Counted from the first letter of the stretch, positions 16,245-26,039 are shown. The stretch: 64,000 nucleotides of DNA from a bacterium 1xD8-48 (GCA_009917455.1 QZDS01000014.1:1-64000); one strand, 5' to 3'. The notes: generated by a model not told the origin, from the sequence alone. Made by a program: numbers and translations.

Positions 16245-16742
16245 TTATAGCCTGAAAACCCTGCGCGACAGGTTGGAATTATGGTATTCGGGATTGCCGG
16301 TCACATCCTTACAAAGCCATGGCGGCGGGATAAAAGCCAGCGCCATTTCCTCATCCGAAAATTCTACCTCCGCAAGGATGAGCGGGGCAAAGGGCGGCTC
16401 AAAAATATCCAGCTCGATTTTTAAATCAACGTTTTTTTTAGGGACTGTATAGTCGTTCCTGAAAACAGGATTGGAAATGGGAATCAGGTATCGCTTTTTG
16501 GAAATGATATTTCCGTCGGCTTTTGTGAGAAGATGCTCGTATGCCTTCTCAGTTAAAGGAAGATTGTATTCCTCCCTTGACATAAGCCCGCCTCCTTTAT
16601 AGGTCAGATAATAATCCTCATCCTGCCTGCGGATGCGGACAACGGGCTCCGTACACAGATAGGCCTGCTCAATGACAAGACACTTATAAGAGGAAAGATT
16701 TTCGGGCAGCTCTTTGATTAGAAATTTACGTTCTATTTCCAT
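16245..16742 (-). CDS. CYTH-domain protein
   Basis: A 165-residue protein spanning one CYTH domain, which forms a beta tunnel that binds triphosphates with divalent metal. The opening motif EIERKFLI gives the E-x-E-x-K signature, VVRIRRQDEDYYLTYKGG supplies the basic tunnel residues, and ELDIFEPPFAPLILAEVEFSDEEMA the acidic metal ligands. Family members are inorganic triphosphatases or class IV adenylate cyclases; bacterial proteins of this size are mostly triphosphatases. It stands alone on the minus strand between malQ and the DJ-1 gene. Exact substrate unknown. Confidence 0.9.
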   Translation of the reverse strand: MEIERKFLIKELPENLSSYKCLVIEQAYLCTEPVVRIRRQDEDYYLTYKGGGLMSREEYNLPLTEKAYEHLLTKADGNIISKKRYLIPISNPVFRNDYTVPKKNVDLKIELDIFEPPFAPLILAEVEFSDEEMALAFIPPPWLCKDVTGNPEYHNSNLSRRVFRL

Positions 16743-16810
16743 ATAAAACAGGTCTCCTTCCGATTCTTAATTTATTATAGCTTTTCTTAATAAAGTTTAC
16801 AAATCGTTTA

Positions 16811-16840
16811 TTGGAAATTCATGTGATTTAATGGTAAAAT
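16811..16840 (+). promoter_or_regulatory. Possible promoter of the DJ-1/PfpI leader
   Basis: TTGGAA (16811-16816) and TAAAAT (16835-16840) are 18 bases apart. The elements are only moderately good, but they lie just upstream of the structured leader. Confidence 0.4.
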
Positions 16841-16845
16841 AAATA

Positions 16846-16990
16846 TTATCCGTGGCGAAGCGGAACTAATAATCAGCGAAAGCCCGGACGGCGCCGGAAG
16901 GATTTCAGGACGCTGAGACGGCCGGAAATCCTTCCAGACAAGGGGATGCCGGGAGGGCTGTAGCGGAACTAATAATCGGAGGGTTACGAT
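16846..16990 (+). promoter_or_regulatory. Structured leader flanked by direct repeats, ahead of the DJ-1/PfpI gene
   Basis: The 15-mer GCGGAACTAATAATC occurs at 16860-16874 and 16963-16977. Between the copies GGAAGGATTTC (16896-16906) pairs with GAAATCCTTCC (16925-16935), and AGCCC (16881-16885) can close an outer stem with GGGCT (16955-16959). The second repeat abuts the GGAGG ribosome binding site. I do not recognise a known riboswitch family. It could be a regulatory RNA or a partly duplicated leader. Confidence 0.5.
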
Positions 16991-17542
16991 ATGAGCAGGG
17001 TATGTGTATTTTTTGGCACAGGTTACGAGGAAATAGAAGCGCTTACAGTGGTGGATATTCTGCGCAGGCAGAAGATAGACACTCAGATGGTATCGGTTAC
17101 CGGCGAAAAGACAGTGACTGGTTCCCATCAGATTTCGGTACAGATGGACTGCCTGATTGAAGATGTGGACTTTGGCGCAGTGGATGTGATTGTCCTGCCG
17201 GGAGGGATGCCGGGGACGAAGAATCTGGAAGCCTGCGATATGCTGATGGAACAGGTGGACGCCTTTGCGGCAGTCGGGAAAACCGTGTGCGCAATCTGCG
17301 CGGCGCCGTCGATTCTCGGGCACAGAGGTCTTTTAAAAGGAAAAAAGGCGATTGCCTATCCGGGCTTTGAGGAGGAGCTTACCGGAGCAGAGGTCACTTA
17401 TGAGCCGGCGGTAAGAGACGGAAATATCATTACCGGACGGGGGATGGGATGCGCAATTGATTTCGGACTGATGATTCTAGAATATCTGGAAGATAAAGAA
17501 GCCGGCAATGCCATGGCGGAAAAAATTATATATACGAGGTAA
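16991..17542 (+). CDS. DJ-1/PfpI family protein
   Basis: A 183-residue single-domain protein of the DJ-1/ThiJ branch. The nucleophile elbow is TVCAICAAPSILG with the reactive cysteine at C103, and the conserved glutamate lies in GTGYEEIEALTV (13-16). VLPGGMPGTKNL is the family nucleophile-neighbour loop. Members act as redox-responsive chaperones, deglycase-like enzymes or stress proteins; the sequence alone does not choose. A CBS-domain gene follows 10 bases downstream. The upstream leader is unusually structured. Confidence 0.92.
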   Translation: MSRVCVFFGTGYEEIEALTVVDILRRQKIDTQMVSVTGEKTVTGSHQISVQMDCLIEDVDFGAVDVIVLPGGMPGTKNLEACDMLMEQVDAFAAVGKTVCAICAAPSILGHRGLLKGKKAIAYPGFEEELTGAEVTYEPAVRDGNIITGRGMGCAIDFGLMILEYLEDKEAGNAMAEKIIYTR

Positions 17543-17552
17543 CCGCATACAA

Positions 17553-17993
17553 ATGAATATATTGTTTTTTTTGACACCTAAAAGCGAGGTGGCATACGTT
17601 TACGATACAGATACGCTCCGGCAGGTGCTGGAAAAAATGGAAAACCACAAATATTCGTCCATTCCGGTTCTTCGGAAGGAGGACGGACGATACATAGGGA
17701 CGCTTACAGAGGGAGATCTGCTCTGGTATATTAAGGACAAAAACAACTTATCCCTGCAGGGGGCGGAAAAGATACCCATGACAGTATTAAACCGCAGGCG
17801 CGATAATGAGCCTGTCGATGTCGACGTTGACATGGAGCATCTGCTGAATAAGGCCATGAGTCAGAATTTTGTCCCGGTAATCGACGACAGAAAGCGCTTC
17901 ATAGGCATCATTACCAGAAAGGATCTGATTCAGTATCTGTGCAAAAAGCTGGTCACTGTCGAGCTGGAAGCCGGCGGGATGAGTATCAGTTAA
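17553..17993 (+). CDS. CBS-domain pair protein
   Basis: A 146-residue protein made of two CBS motifs (about 12-65 and 80-140): VLEKMENHKYSSIPVLRKEDGRYIG-like and VPVIDDRKRFIGIITRKDLI. Stand-alone CBS pairs bind adenine nucleotides and act as sensors. ATG 17553 follows GAGGT at 17537-17541; an in-frame extension to 17508 overlaps the DJ-1 gene and has no site. It sits between DJ-1 and a GreA-like gene in one direction. Partner unknown. Confidence 0.85.
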   Translation: MNILFFLTPKSEVAYVYDTDTLRQVLEKMENHKYSSIPVLRKEDGRYIGTLTEGDLLWYIKDKNNLSLQGAEKIPMTVLNRRRDNEPVDVDVDMEHLLNKAMSQNFVPVIDDRKRFIGIITRKDLIQYLCKKLVTVELEAGGMSIS

Positions 17994-18034
17994 TATCTGC
18001 GGAGCGCGGGAGTCTGTTACGGAAAGGTTTTAAA

Positions 18035-18538
18035 ATGTTCAATCAGTTGACACAAAAGGATATCGACGCCATGGAGGCTGAGATAGAGGAAAGAAAGCTG
18101 GTCATCCGCCCGAAGCTTTTGGAGGCGGTGAAGGAGGCCAGAGCCCACGGGGATTTAAGCGAAAATTTTGAATACTATGCCGCCAAAAGAGAAAAAAATA
18201 AAAATGAGAGCAGAATCCGTTTTTTAGAGAGAATGATTAAGACGGCGGAGGTCATTCCCGACGATTCGAAGGAAGACGAAATCGGTATCAACAACACGGT
18301 GGAAGTGGAGTTCGAGGACGACGGTTCCGTGCAGAAATACAAAATCGTGACCACCATGCGGGGAAATTCTCTGGAGGGTCTTGTCAGCATAGAATCTCCT
18401 ATTGGAAAGGCTCTTCTCGGCCATAAGGCGGGCGAGCGGGTTTATGTGCAGGTCAACGGGGACTACGGATATTATCTGAAGGTGAAGTCCATAGAAAATA
18501 CGGTTGACGACGGCAGCGACAAAATACGAAGCTTTTAA
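18035..18538 (+). CDS. GreA/GreB-type transcription elongation factor
   Basis: A 167-residue Gre factor that rescues backtracked RNA polymerase by stimulating transcript cleavage. The N-terminal coiled coil ends in the acidic tip: ARAHGDLSENFEYYAAKREK (about 32-52) contains the conserved D-L-S-E-N pattern needed for activity. The C-terminal FKBP-like domain ends VYVQVNGDYGYYLKVKSIE. Start: ATG 18035 after GGAAAGG; the longer frame to 17939 overlaps the CBS gene. GreA-like proteins are often multiple in Clostridia, so this may be the main GreA or a paralogue. Confidence 0.9.
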   Translation: MFNQLTQKDIDAMEAEIEERKLVIRPKLLEAVKEARAHGDLSENFEYYAAKREKNKNESRIRFLERMIKTAEVIPDDSKEDEIGINNTVEVEFEDDGSVQKYKIVTTMRGNSLEGLVSIESPIGKALLGHKAGERVYVQVNGDYGYYLKVKSIENTVDDGSDKIRSF

Positions 18539-18642
18539 TAAAAAAGAAACGGAAAAACTTACCATAATATTTTCACAAGTACCGTTAATACTATGAACAA
18601 GATAAGTGATTAAGAAAACGCTTTGAACGGAGGAAACTTCAG

Positions 18643-18669
18643 GATAAGCGAATACACTTGGTGCTTATC
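18643..18669 (+). other. Small inverted repeat upstream of the SASP gene
   Basis: GATAAGC (18643-18649) pairs with GCTTATC (18663-18669). It lies 51 bases ahead of the SASP start, where a forespore (sigma-G) promoter or leader would lie. I cannot define a convincing sigma-G promoter. Confidence 0.35.
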
Positions 18670-18719
18670 TTGAAGAATGGCTGCATCAGCAGTCAAATAA
18701 AATAACGGAGGTGAAAAAG

Positions 18720-18920
18720 ATGGCAAGCAGCAAATCTAATAGAGTAGAAGTTCCTGAAGCTAAGGAAGCTATGGACCGCTTTAAAACAGAAGTTGCTTCT
18801 GAGCTTGGCGTTAACCTGAAAGAGGGTTATAACGGTGACTTAACATCTAAGGAAGCCGGCTCTATCGGTGGCGAGATGGTTCGTAGAATGATTAAGAAGC
18901 AAGAAGAAGCTATGAAATAA
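18720..18920 (+). CDS. Alpha/beta-type small acid-soluble spore protein
   Basis: A 66-residue SASP that coats and protects spore DNA and is degraded at germination. It shows the GPR protease site KTEVASELGVNL and the C-terminal signature LTSKEAGSIGGEMVRRMIKKQEE typical of the family. ATG 18720 is preceded by CGGAGGTG; a GTG nine bases earlier lies inside that site and is rejected. It is monocistronic, followed by a terminator. This gene is direct evidence that the organism forms endospores. Confidence 0.97.
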   Translation: MASSKSNRVEVPEAKEAMDRFKTEVASELGVNLKEGYNGDLTSKEAGSIGGEMVRRMIKKQEEAMK

Positions 18921-18946
18921 CACATTCGGATAAGACCGGATAAAGG

Positions 18947-18986
18947 AAATGGCCCGTCTGCAAAAAGCAGCCGGGTCATTTCTCTT
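18947..18986. terminator. Terminator between SASP gene and ECF S component
   Basis: AATGGCCCG pairs with CGGGTCATT (one G-T) with an inner CTGC/GCAG stem and is followed by TCTCTTA on the plus strand and TTTCCTTT on the minus strand; it may serve both convergent genes. Confidence 0.7.
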
Positions 18987-18994
18987 ACTACATT

Positions 18995-19573
18995 TCAGCT
19001 TTCCGCTCTCAGATACTTTTTCAGCGGCATCCATATTACATAAGCAAGCAGGCTCCCTGTAAGAGACGTAATCAGCTGGGTAACGGAAAACGTGACTTTT
19101 GCGGTTGCAAGAACCCCGGGCAGAGCCTCCGGTTTCGGAAGCCTTGCGGCAATATTGCCGCCGAATGCAGGAAGAAGAATCAGTACAATCACGATTCCCA
19201 TAAAAGCAGCCTTTAAAACCGAACCGGCAATCAGCCCGGCCGGGAGGCTTCCTATAAATTTCATTTTCTTCTGAAAATACCGCGTGGCATACCATGTACA
19301 TACTGCAAGAATCATATTTCCGCCCATAACCGCCGGGAACATCAGGGGAATTGCGGCCATGATGGGCGAGCCGGATATAAAAAAGGCAGTAACGGGAGCG
19401 ATAACGCTGATAAAAAGCCCGCTCCACAAGCCCACGGCAAGAACGGCGATAATGATTGTCGTATTCACTACAGGTCCCGTAATATATACGGAAAGATTTT
19501 TGAAAAACTGGCTTGCAATACAGATGGCAAGCAAAAGGGCCGTCTGGGCCAGTTGTCTGGTTGATAATTTCAT
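18995..19573 (-). CDS. ECF transporter S component, substrate unknown
   Basis: A 192-residue membrane protein with about six hydrophobic segments. The N-terminal STRQLAQTALLLAICIASQFFKN and the loop GPVVNTTIIIAVLAVGLWSG fit the S components of group II ECF vitamin transporters, which share a separate energising module. The substrate cannot be read from sequence; it does not show the ThiT, BioY or RibU signatures. A good GGAGGTAACTT site precedes the start (minus strand). It is a single gene convergent with the SASP gene. Confidence 0.8.
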   Translation of the reverse strand: MKLSTRQLAQTALLLAICIASQFFKNLSVYITGPVVNTTIIIAVLAVGLWSGLFISVIAPVTAFFISGSPIMAAIPLMFPAVMGGNMILAVCTWYATRYFQKKMKFIGSLPAGLIAGSVLKAAFMGIVIVLILLPAFGGNIAARLPKPEALPGVLATAKVTFSVTQLITSLTGSLLAYVIWMPLKKYLRAES

Positions 19574-19641
19574 AAGTTACCTCCTTTGCTGTTTTCCAGT
19601 ATAAAGCGAAAAAATAAAAATACAATATCCTGTAAAAAATC

Positions 19642-19670
19642 TGGTAATTTTTTTTCGGATATGCTATAAT
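19642..19670 (+). promoter_or_regulatory. Promoter of the tig gene
   Basis: A perfect extended -10, TGCTATAAT (19662-19670), follows a TGGTAA -35-like element at 19642-19647 with 17-base spacing. Confidence 0.7.
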
Positions 19671-19730
19671 CGTAAAATGACTGTGAGTATGTTTGGAATC
19701 AGGTAACTTATTTAAGGAGGATGTACTAGA

Positions 19731-21017
19731 ATGAGCGTACAGGTGGAAAAATTAGAAAAGAACATGGCAAAGCTTACCATTGAAGTTCCGGCGGAAGAAG
19801 TGGAAAAAGCATTACAGAATGCTTTCTTAAAAAATAAAAACAGGATTAGCGTTCCGGGATTCCGCAAGGGCAAGGTGCCTCGCCAGATGATAGAAAAGAT
19901 GTACGGGCCGGAAATATTTTATGAGGACGCTGTAAACGAGATGATTCCTGATGCCTACGAGAAAGCGGCTGACGAGTGCGGGGAGGATATCGTATCTTCT
20001 CCTGTCATTGACGTTACTCAGATTGAAAAGGGCAAGCCCTTTATCTTTACTGCGGAAGTGGCGCTTAAGCCCGACGTGAAATTGGGCAAGTATAAGGGCG
20101 TGGAGATTGACAGGGTTGAAACCGCGGTTACGGAGGAGGACGTGGACGCGGAGATTAACCGTGAAAGAGAGCGCAACGCCAGAAATATTGAAGTGACGGA
20201 CAGGCCGGTAAAGGACGGAGATATGACTGTTTTAGACTTTGAAGGCTTTGTGGACGGTGTGGCTTTTGACGGCGGAAAGGGTGAAAATTACTCCTTAACC
20301 ATCGGTTCCGGCGCATTTATCCCGGGATTTGAGGAGCAGCTCATCGGCGCGGAGATTGATAAGGAAACGGAAATCCATGTAACGTTCCCCGAGGATTATC
20401 AGGCAGAGGATTTGAAAGGCAAGGACGCTGTCTTTAAATGTACAATCAGGGAAATCAGGGAGAAGGAGCTTCCCGAACTGGACGACGAATTTGCCGGTGA
20501 GGTATCAGAATTTGACACTCTGGAAGAATACAAAGCGGATGTCAGGGCTAAACTGACAGAGACAAAGGAAAAGGAAGCGAAAAACTTAAGGGAAGAAGCG
20601 GTGGTTGAAGCGATTGTTAAGGATTCCGATATGGAAATCCCGGAGGCTATGGTGGAGACCCGGCAAAAGCAGATGGTTGACGAGTTTATGCAGAGTATTA
20701 CCATGCAGGGACTTACGCCGGAGCAGTATTATCAGTTTACGGGAGCTTCAAGGGAGCGTCTGATAGCGCAGGTAAAGCCACAGGCCGAAAAGAGAATCAA
20801 GGCGAGACTTGTGCTTGAGGCTGTTGCAAAGGCTGAAAATATCACGGCTTCCGAGGAAGATTACGAGGACGAATTAAAGGTTATGGCCGAGGCTTATCAG
20901 ATGGAAGTCGATAAAGTAAGGGAAATGCTTCCCGAGAAGAACGCGGCCCAGATTAAGGAAGATATCGCGGTAAGAAAGGCTGCTGAATTTGCAGTGGCAA
21001 ACGCGAAGGAAAAATAA
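19731..21017 (+). CDS. tig: Trigger factor, ribosome-associated chaperone and prolyl isomerase
   Basis: A 428-residue trigger factor. The N-terminal ribosome-binding domain carries GFRKGKVPRQMIEK (near residues 43-56), the FKBP-type isomerase domain spans about 160-245 (DGDMTVLDFEGFVDG, then GSGAFIPGFEEQLIG), and the C-terminal helical arms follow. It folds nascent chains at the exit tunnel. The start follows AAGGAGG at 19714-19720. It leads the order tig-clpP-clpX-lon-ysxC, a conserved protein-quality block in Firmicutes; clpP begins 30 bases downstream and is probably cotranscribed. Confidence 0.97.
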   Translation: MSVQVEKLEKNMAKLTIEVPAEEVEKALQNAFLKNKNRISVPGFRKGKVPRQMIEKMYGPEIFYEDAVNEMIPDAYEKAADECGEDIVSSPVIDVTQIEKGKPFIFTAEVALKPDVKLGKYKGVEIDRVETAVTEEDVDAEINRERERNARNIEVTDRPVKDGDMTVLDFEGFVDGVAFDGGKGENYSLTIGSGAFIPGFEEQLIGAEIDKETEIHVTFPEDYQAEDLKGKDAVFKCTIREIREKELPELDDEFAGEVSEFDTLEEYKADVRAKLTETKEKEAKNLREEAVVEAIVKDSDMEIPEAMVETRQKQMVDEFMQSITMQGLTPEQYYQFTGASRERLIAQVKPQAEKRIKARLVLEAVAKAENITASEEDYEDELKVMAEAYQMEVDKVREMLPEKNAAQIKEDIAVRKAAEFAVANAKEK

Positions 21018-21047
21018 CAGCAACAGGTTTCAGGGAGGTTTAAGTAA

Positions 21048-21641
21048 ATGAGTTTAGTGCCTTACGTCATAGAGCAGACGAGCAGGGGGGAACGCTCTTA
21101 CGATATTTATTCAAGACTTTTAAAGGAAAGGATTATATTTTTAGGCGAGGAAGTGAACGATGTCACAGCCAGTCTGATTGTGGCCCAGCTTTTGTTTCTG
21201 GAAGCCGAGGACCCGGAGAAGGATATCCAGTTTTACATCAACAGTCCCGGCGGAAGTGTGACGGCAGGTATGGCGATTTATGATACCATGCAGTATATCA
21301 AATGCGATGTGGCAACCAACTGTATGGGAATGGCTGCCAGCATGGGCGCTTTCCTTCTTGCAGGCGGAACGAAGGGCAAGAGGCTTGCCCTGCCCAATGC
21401 CGAGATTATGATTCATCAGCCTCTTGGAGGCGCTCAGGGACAGGCGACGGAAATTGAAATTGCAGCAAAGCATATACTTAAGACCAAAGAAAAACTGAAC
21501 AGAATTCTGGCGGAAAATACCGGCAGGGATTATGATGTGATTGCGGCCGACACGGAGAGGGACAACTGGATGACTGCGGAGGAGGCAAAGGAATACGGTC
21601 TGATTGACAGAATTTATACCAAACGGACGGACAGCCAGTAG
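21048..21641 (+). CDS. clpP: ATP-dependent Clp protease proteolytic subunit
   Basis: A 197-residue serine peptidase subunit of the ClpXP complex, of normal length. The catalytic triad is visible as S98 in [10 protein letters not shown]123 in [10 protein letters not shown] and D172 in TERDNWM. The glycine-rich strand [22 protein letters not shown] (central part) precedes the serine. The short N-terminus [20 protein letters not shown] matches the axial loop region. It has AGGGAGG before the start and is followed 38 bases later by clpX. Confidence 0.97.
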   Translation: MSLVPYVIEQTSRGERSYDIYSRLLKERIIFLGEEVNDVTASLIVAQLLFLEAEDPEKDIQFYINSPGGSVTAGMAIYDTMQYIKCDVATNCMGMAASMGAFLLAGGTKGKRLALPNAEIMIHQPLGGAQGQATEIEIAAKHILKTKEKLNRILAENTGRDYDVIAADTERDNWMTAEEAKEYGLIDRIYTKRTDSQ

Positions 21642-21679
21642 ACCTGGCGGAATCTTTTTAATTGATAAGGGGAAAGAAA

Positions 21680-22939
21680 ATGGCAGGGAGAAATTCTGAT
21701 AATATCAGGTGTTCTTTTTGTAATAAAACACAGGACCAGGTGCGGAAGCTGATTGCAGGTCCGTCAGGCGTATATATCTGCGACGAATGCGTGGAAATCT
21801 GCGCCGATATTGTGGAAGAGGGCTATGAAGAAGAGGAAGAGACGGCGGAAGAGGAATTCGACATCAATCTCCTTAAGCCTGTGGAAATCAAGGATTTTCT
21901 GGACGATTATGTGGTAGGTCAGGAGGAAGCCAAAAAGGTTTTATCGGTTGCCGTTTACAATCATTATAAGAGAGTGACGGCTCCGAAGGATATGGATGAT
22001 GTGGAGCTCCAAAAGAGCAACATCATTATGCTTGGACCTACCGGCTCGGGCAAAACCTATCTGGCGCAGACTCTGGCCAGGATTATCAACGTGCCCTTTG
22101 CCATAGCGGACGCTACCACACTGACAGAAGCAGGCTACGTGGGCGAGGATGTTGAAAATATTCTCCTTAAACTGATACAGGCGGCGGATTACGACGTGGA
22201 GCGCGCCCAGCTCGGCATGATTTACATTGACGAGATAGATAAAATTACCAAGAAAAGCGAGAACGTGTCTATTACCAGAGACGTTTCGGGTGAAGGCGTT
22301 CAGCAGGCTCTTCTGAAAATCGTGGAGGGAACGGTGGCAAGCGTTCCGCCTCAGGGCGGAAGAAAGCATCCCCACCAGGAGTTAATTCAGGTTGATACCT
22401 CCAATATTTTATTTATCTGCGGAGGCGCTTTTGACGGTCTCGAAAAGATTATCGAGAACAGATTAAACCGTAATTCTATTGGTTTTGACGCGGAAATTGC
22501 GAGTAAGAGCAGCCGCGATATCGGAGAGGTGCTGAAAGAAGCCACTCCTCAGGATTTGATGAAGTTCGGTCTGATACCGGAGTTTGTGGGCCGTGTCCCG
22601 ATTACCGTTTCCCTTCAGGGATTGGACGAGGACGCCCTTGTACGGATTTTGAAGGAGCCGAAAAGCGCTTTGATTAAGCAGTACCAGAAACTTTTTGGAT
22701 TTGACGACGTGGAGCTCACCTTTGAGGAGGATGCAGTCAGAACCATTGCGAAGCAGGCCCTTGAGCGCAAGACAGGGGCGAGAGGACTGCGTTCCATCAT
22801 GGAAAAGGCAATGATGGATGTGATGTTCCGGATTCCGTCGGACGATACCATTGAAGAGTGCGTGATTACCAAAGGGGCAATAGAGGGTACCAGCGAGCCT
22901 TTGTTGATTCACCGTGAGGTAATGCGCAGAGCAAGATAG
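21680..22939 (+). CDS. clpX: ATP-dependent Clp protease ATP-binding subunit ClpX
   Basis: A 419-residue AAA+ unfoldase that feeds substrates to ClpP. The N-terminal zinc domain has CSFCNK and [10 protein letters not shown] (four cysteines), Walker A is GPTGSGKTY, Walker B is IYIDEIDKI, and the pore motif GYVGEDVE follows. ATG 21680 is preceded by AAGGGGAAAG; a TTG 18 bases earlier is rejected. It ends in a perfect terminator at 22953-22978, so lon may be transcribed separately. Confidence 0.97.
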   Translation: MAGRNSDNIRCSFCNKTQDQVRKLIAGPSGVYICDECVEICADIVEEGYEEEEETAEEEFDINLLKPVEIKDFLDDYVVGQEEAKKVLSVAVYNHYKRVTAPKDMDDVELQKSNIIMLGPTGSGKTYLAQTLARIINVPFAIADATTLTEAGYVGEDVENILLKLIQAADYDVERAQLGMIYIDEIDKITKKSENVSITRDVSGEGVQQALLKIVEGTVASVPPQGGRKHPHQELIQVDTSNILFICGGAFDGLEKIIENRLNRNSIGFDAEIASKSSRDIGEVLKEATPQDLMKFGLIPEFVGRVPITVSLQGLDEDALVRILKEPKSALIKQYQKLFGFDDVELTFEEDAVRTIAKQALERKTGARGLRSIMEKAMMDVMFRIPSDDTIEECVITKGAIEGTSEPLLIHREVMRRAR

Positions 22940-22952
22940 ATATTTTGTAAGT

Positions 22953-22978
22953 AAAATGCCGCCGGTAGGCGGCATTTT
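22953..22978 (+). terminator. Terminator between clpX and lon
   Basis: AAAATGCCGCC (22953-22963) and GGCGGCATTTT (22968-22978) form a perfect 11-bp stem with a four-base GGTA loop. Its end touches the GTG at 22979, arguing that lon starts at the later ATG. Confidence 0.85.
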
Positions 22979-22996
22979 GTGACAGAGGATAAATTT

Positions 22997-25408
22997 ATGT
23001 GTGAAAAGAAAGCGGAAGGGCAGTTCATTATGCTGCCTGTGATTCCTTTACGGGGGATGACAGTCCTGCCGGGAATTAATATCCATTTTGATTTAAACAG
23101 GGAAAAATCCCTGCAGGCTCTCGAGTATGCCATGACGGGCGGTGGAAAGCTTTTTCTGGCAGCCCAGAAGGATGCCGGCGTTGAAGACCCTGCCGGGGAA
23201 CAGATTTATCCTGTGGGAACCATCTGTGTGGTGAAACAGATTACCAAGCTGCCCAACCAGATAGTCAGGGTTCTCGTGGAGGGAATCAGCCGGGGAAGGC
23301 TTATGGGGATTCACGAAGAAAATTCAAAATTCCTTGAAGCGTATGTGGAAGAAATATTTGACGTTTCCTCCGGGAATGAAGAAAATGAAATAGAAAAAGA
23401 AGCGCTGCTTCGGCAGATAAAGGAATATTTTACCGCATTCGCATCCCATTTTCCCAAGCTGGACAAAAATGCGCTTCAAAGGTATTCCCAGGTGAAGGAG
23501 CCGGGAATACTGATGGATCAGATTGCCATGAATCTGCCCATCGGCTATGAGAAAAAGCAGGAGGTTCTTGAGGCTCTCGATATCAAAGAGCGGTACGATA
23601 TTCTGTGCGGGCATCTGTTGAATGAAATAGAAATTGCCAGAGCAAGAGAAGAACTGGCGCACAGAATGAAGGACAGGGTGGACAAGAACCAGAGAGAGTA
23701 TCTTTTGCGGGAACAGCTCCACTACATCAGGGAGGAGCTGGGAGAAGAAGGTTCTTTTTCCGATTCGGACCAGTTTGAGGAGGCTCTTTCAAAGCTGCAG
23801 GCTTCCGGGGAGGTCAGGGCCAAAATCCAGAAGGAAATTACCCGATTTAAAAAGTTTGCGGGAAACAGCTCAGAGGGAGCGGTGGAGCGCGCGTATATCG
23901 AGACGCTGCTTGATTTGCCCTGGGATAAAGCTTCTAAAGATAACGAGAGCATGAAGCATGCCGGCGAGATTCTTGAAAGAGAGCATTACGGCTTAGAGCA
24001 GGTAAAAGAGCGCATTCTGGAATTTCTGGCGGTGCGGTGCCTTACGAAAAAGGGAGAAAGCCCCATCATTTGTCTGGTAGGACCTCCGGGAACGGGAAAA
24101 ACCTCCATTGCAAAGAGCATGGCCGAGGCTTTGAATAAAAAGTATGTGCGGATTTGCCTGGGCGGCGTCCGGGATGAGGCGGAAATCAGAGGCCACAGAA
24201 AGACCTATGTGGGCGCCATGCCGGGAAGGATTGCTGCGGGATTAAAGCAGGCGGGAGTGAAGAACCCGCTGATGCTGCTTGACGAAATTGACAAGGTAAG
24301 CAATGATTACAAGGGTGATACTTTTTCCGCCCTTCTGGAAGTGCTTGACGGAGAACAGAACGTAAGGTTCCGGGACCACTATGTGGAGATTCCCCTGGAT
24401 TTGTCCGAGGTGCTTTTCGTTGCCACTGCCAATACCACCCAGACCATTCCGAGGCCGCTTCTGGACCGTATGGAAGTCATTGAGGTCAGCAGCTATACGG
24501 AAAATGAAAAGTTCCATATTGCAAAGGAACACCTTTTGAAAAAACAGATGGCCCGCAACGGCATTACGAATAAAATGCTTTCCATTCAGGACGGCGCGCT
24601 GAAGAATATCATTACATATTATACAAAGGAGGCCGGCGTCCGGGAGTTGGAGAGAAAAATCGGAGATATCTGCCGGAAGTCCGCAAAGGAAATTCTTGAG
24701 GCAGGCGAGGAATATGACAGGGGTGAGGGCGGCGAAGTCCGTGAAGCCTCCGACAGGACTGAAAAGGGCGAAGCCGGAAGCCTGAAAAAGATAAAGGTGA
24801 CCGCCTCCAATCTGGATAAATATCTGGGCAAGAGAAAATACAGTCTGGATAAGGCAAACAAGGAACCACAGGTGGGTATTGTGCGGGGACTTGCCTGGAC
24901 CAGTGTGGGAGGAGATACCCTTCAAATTGAAGTAAATATGATGCCGGGAAAAGGCGAAATCGAGCTCACCGGCCAGATGGGCGACGTGATGAAGGAATCG
25001 GCCATGATTGGAATGAGCTTCGTGCGTTCCGTGGGAAAGGAATCGGGTATTTCGCCGGCGCTTTTCAAGGAAAATGATTTTCACATTCATATTCCCCAGG
25101 GCGCAGTTCCCAAGGACGGCCCGTCCGCCGGAATCACCATGGCAACAGCCCTGTATTCGGCGATTACCGGCAAAATGGTCAGAAGCGACCTTGCCATGAC
25201 AGGAGAGGTGACGCTGCGGGGGAGAGTACTTCCCATCGGCGGCCTGAAAGAAAAGATACTGGCGGCCCGGATGGCCGGGTTAAAGGAAGTCCTTGTGCCC
25301 TGTGAAAATAAGAAGGACATTGAAGAAATACCTGAAGAGATTAAGGACGGACTCGCCGTCACCTATGTAAAAAATATGAAGGAAGTTCTTAAACACGCAC
25401 TGATGTGA
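22997..25408 (+). CDS. lon: ATP-dependent protease Lon
   Basis: An 803-residue LonA. The N-terminal substrate domain begins [16 protein letters not shown], Walker A is GPPGTGKTS, Walker B is [10 protein letters not shown], and the Ser-Lys dyad lies in [11 protein letters not shown] and [13 protein letters not shown] 22997 is chosen because AGAGGA lies seven bases upstream and the in-frame GTG at 22979 abuts a terminator stem. Between the AAA+ alpha domain and the protease domain there is an acidic low-complexity insert ([20 protein letters not shown]) not found in typical Lon. ysxC follows after 25 bases, as in Bacillus. Confidence 0.96.
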   Translation: MCEKKAEGQFIMLPVIPLRGMTVLPGINIHFDLNREKSLQALEYAMTGGGKLFLAAQKDAGVEDPAGEQIYPVGTICVVKQITKLPNQIVRVLVEGISRGRLMGIHEENSKFLEAYVEEIFDVSSGNEENEIEKEALLRQIKEYFTAFASHFPKLDKNALQRYSQVKEPGILMDQIAMNLPIGYEKKQEVLEALDIKERYDILCGHLLNEIEIARAREELAHRMKDRVDKNQREYLLREQLHYIREELGEEGSFSDSDQFEEALSKLQASGEVRAKIQKEITRFKKFAGNSSEGAVERAYIETLLDLPWDKASKDNESMKHAGEILEREHYGLEQVKERILEFLAVRCLTKKGESPIICLVGPPGTGKTSIAKSMAEALNKKYVRICLGGVRDEAEIRGHRKTYVGAMPGRIAAGLKQAGVKNPLMLLDEIDKVSNDYKGDTFSALLEVLDGEQNVRFRDHYVEIPLDLSEVLFVATANTTQTIPRPLLDRMEVIEVSSYTENEKFHIAKEHLLKKQMARNGITNKMLSIQDGALKNIITYYTKEAGVRELERKIGDICRKSAKEILEAGEEYDRGEGGEVREASDRTEKGEAGSLKKIKVTASNLDKYLGKRKYSLDKANKEPQVGIVRGLAWTSVGGDTLQIEVNMMPGKGEIELTGQMGDVMKESAMIGMSFVRSVGKESGISPALFKENDFHIHIPQGAVPKDGPSAGITMATALYSAITGKMVRSDLAMTGEVTLRGRVLPIGGLKEKILAARMAGLKEVLVPCENKKDIEEIPEEIKDGLAVTYVKNMKEVLKHALM

Positions 25409-25433
25409 TTTGCGCAAAAGAACAGGAGTTAAA

Positions 25434-26039
25434 ATGGTAATTAAGAATGTAAGTCTGGAAACCGTCTGTGGCATCACCAGCAAGCTGCCGGAAAATGTCC
25501 ATATGGAGTTTGCCTTTGCCGGCAAGAGCAACGTGGGCAAATCTTCCCTGATTAATGGGCTGATGAATCGGAAATCTCTGGCCAGAACCAGCGCTTCCCC
25601 GGGAAAAACGCAGACCATTAATTATTATAATATTAACGACCAGATGTACTTTGTGGATTTGCCCGGTTACGGTTATACAAAGGTAAATGTACAGGAAAAG
25701 GAAAAGTGGGGCGTCATGACGGAAAATTACCTCTACACCTCACGTCAGCTCAGGGCGGTTTTTCTTTTAATCGACATTCGTCACGAGCCGTCGAAAAATG
25801 ATAAAATGATGTATGACTGGATTTTAAGCTACGGCTTCCGTCCCGTTATCGTTGCTACAAAGGCGGACAAAATCAAACCAGGCCAGCTGGCAAAGCATTT
25901 GAAAATGGTGTCTGACGGTTTGGGCTGCAAAGAAAATACAACAATAATTCCCTGGTCGGCAATGACAAAACAGGGACGCGAGGAAATCTACAGGCTGCTG
26001 GATACTTATCTGGAAGAAGGATGCGAGGATGGGAAATAA
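25434..26039 (+). CDS. ysxC: Ribosome biogenesis GTPase YsxC/EngB
   Basis: A 201-residue TrmE-Era-type GTPase needed for 50S subunit assembly. G motifs: G1 GKSNVGKSSL, G3 DLPGYGYTK, G4 TKADKI and G5 PWSAMT. ATG 25434 follows CAGGAGT at 25423-25429; an in-frame extension to 25410 has no site. Adjacent to lon as in Bacillus and Clostridium; its 3' end overlaps the next gene by 11 bases, so these two are translationally coupled. Confidence 0.95.
   Translation: MVIKNVSLETVCGITSKLPENVHMEFAFAGKSNVGKSSLINGLMNRKSLARTSASPGKTQTINYYNINDQMYFVDLPGYGYTKVNVQEKEKWGVMTENYLYTSRQLRAVFLLIDIRHEPSKNDKMMYDWILSYGFRPVIVATKADKIKPGQLAKHLKMVSDGLGCKENTTIIPWSAMTKQGREEIYRLLDTYLEEGCEDGK

Noticed and set aside
22979..22996. 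GTG start for lon
   Set aside because: The codon abuts the clpX terminator stem, leaving no room for a ribosome site; ATG 22997 has one.
24242..25090. 282-residue minus-strand frame opposite lon
   Set aside because: Shadow of lon, which carries all its motifs.
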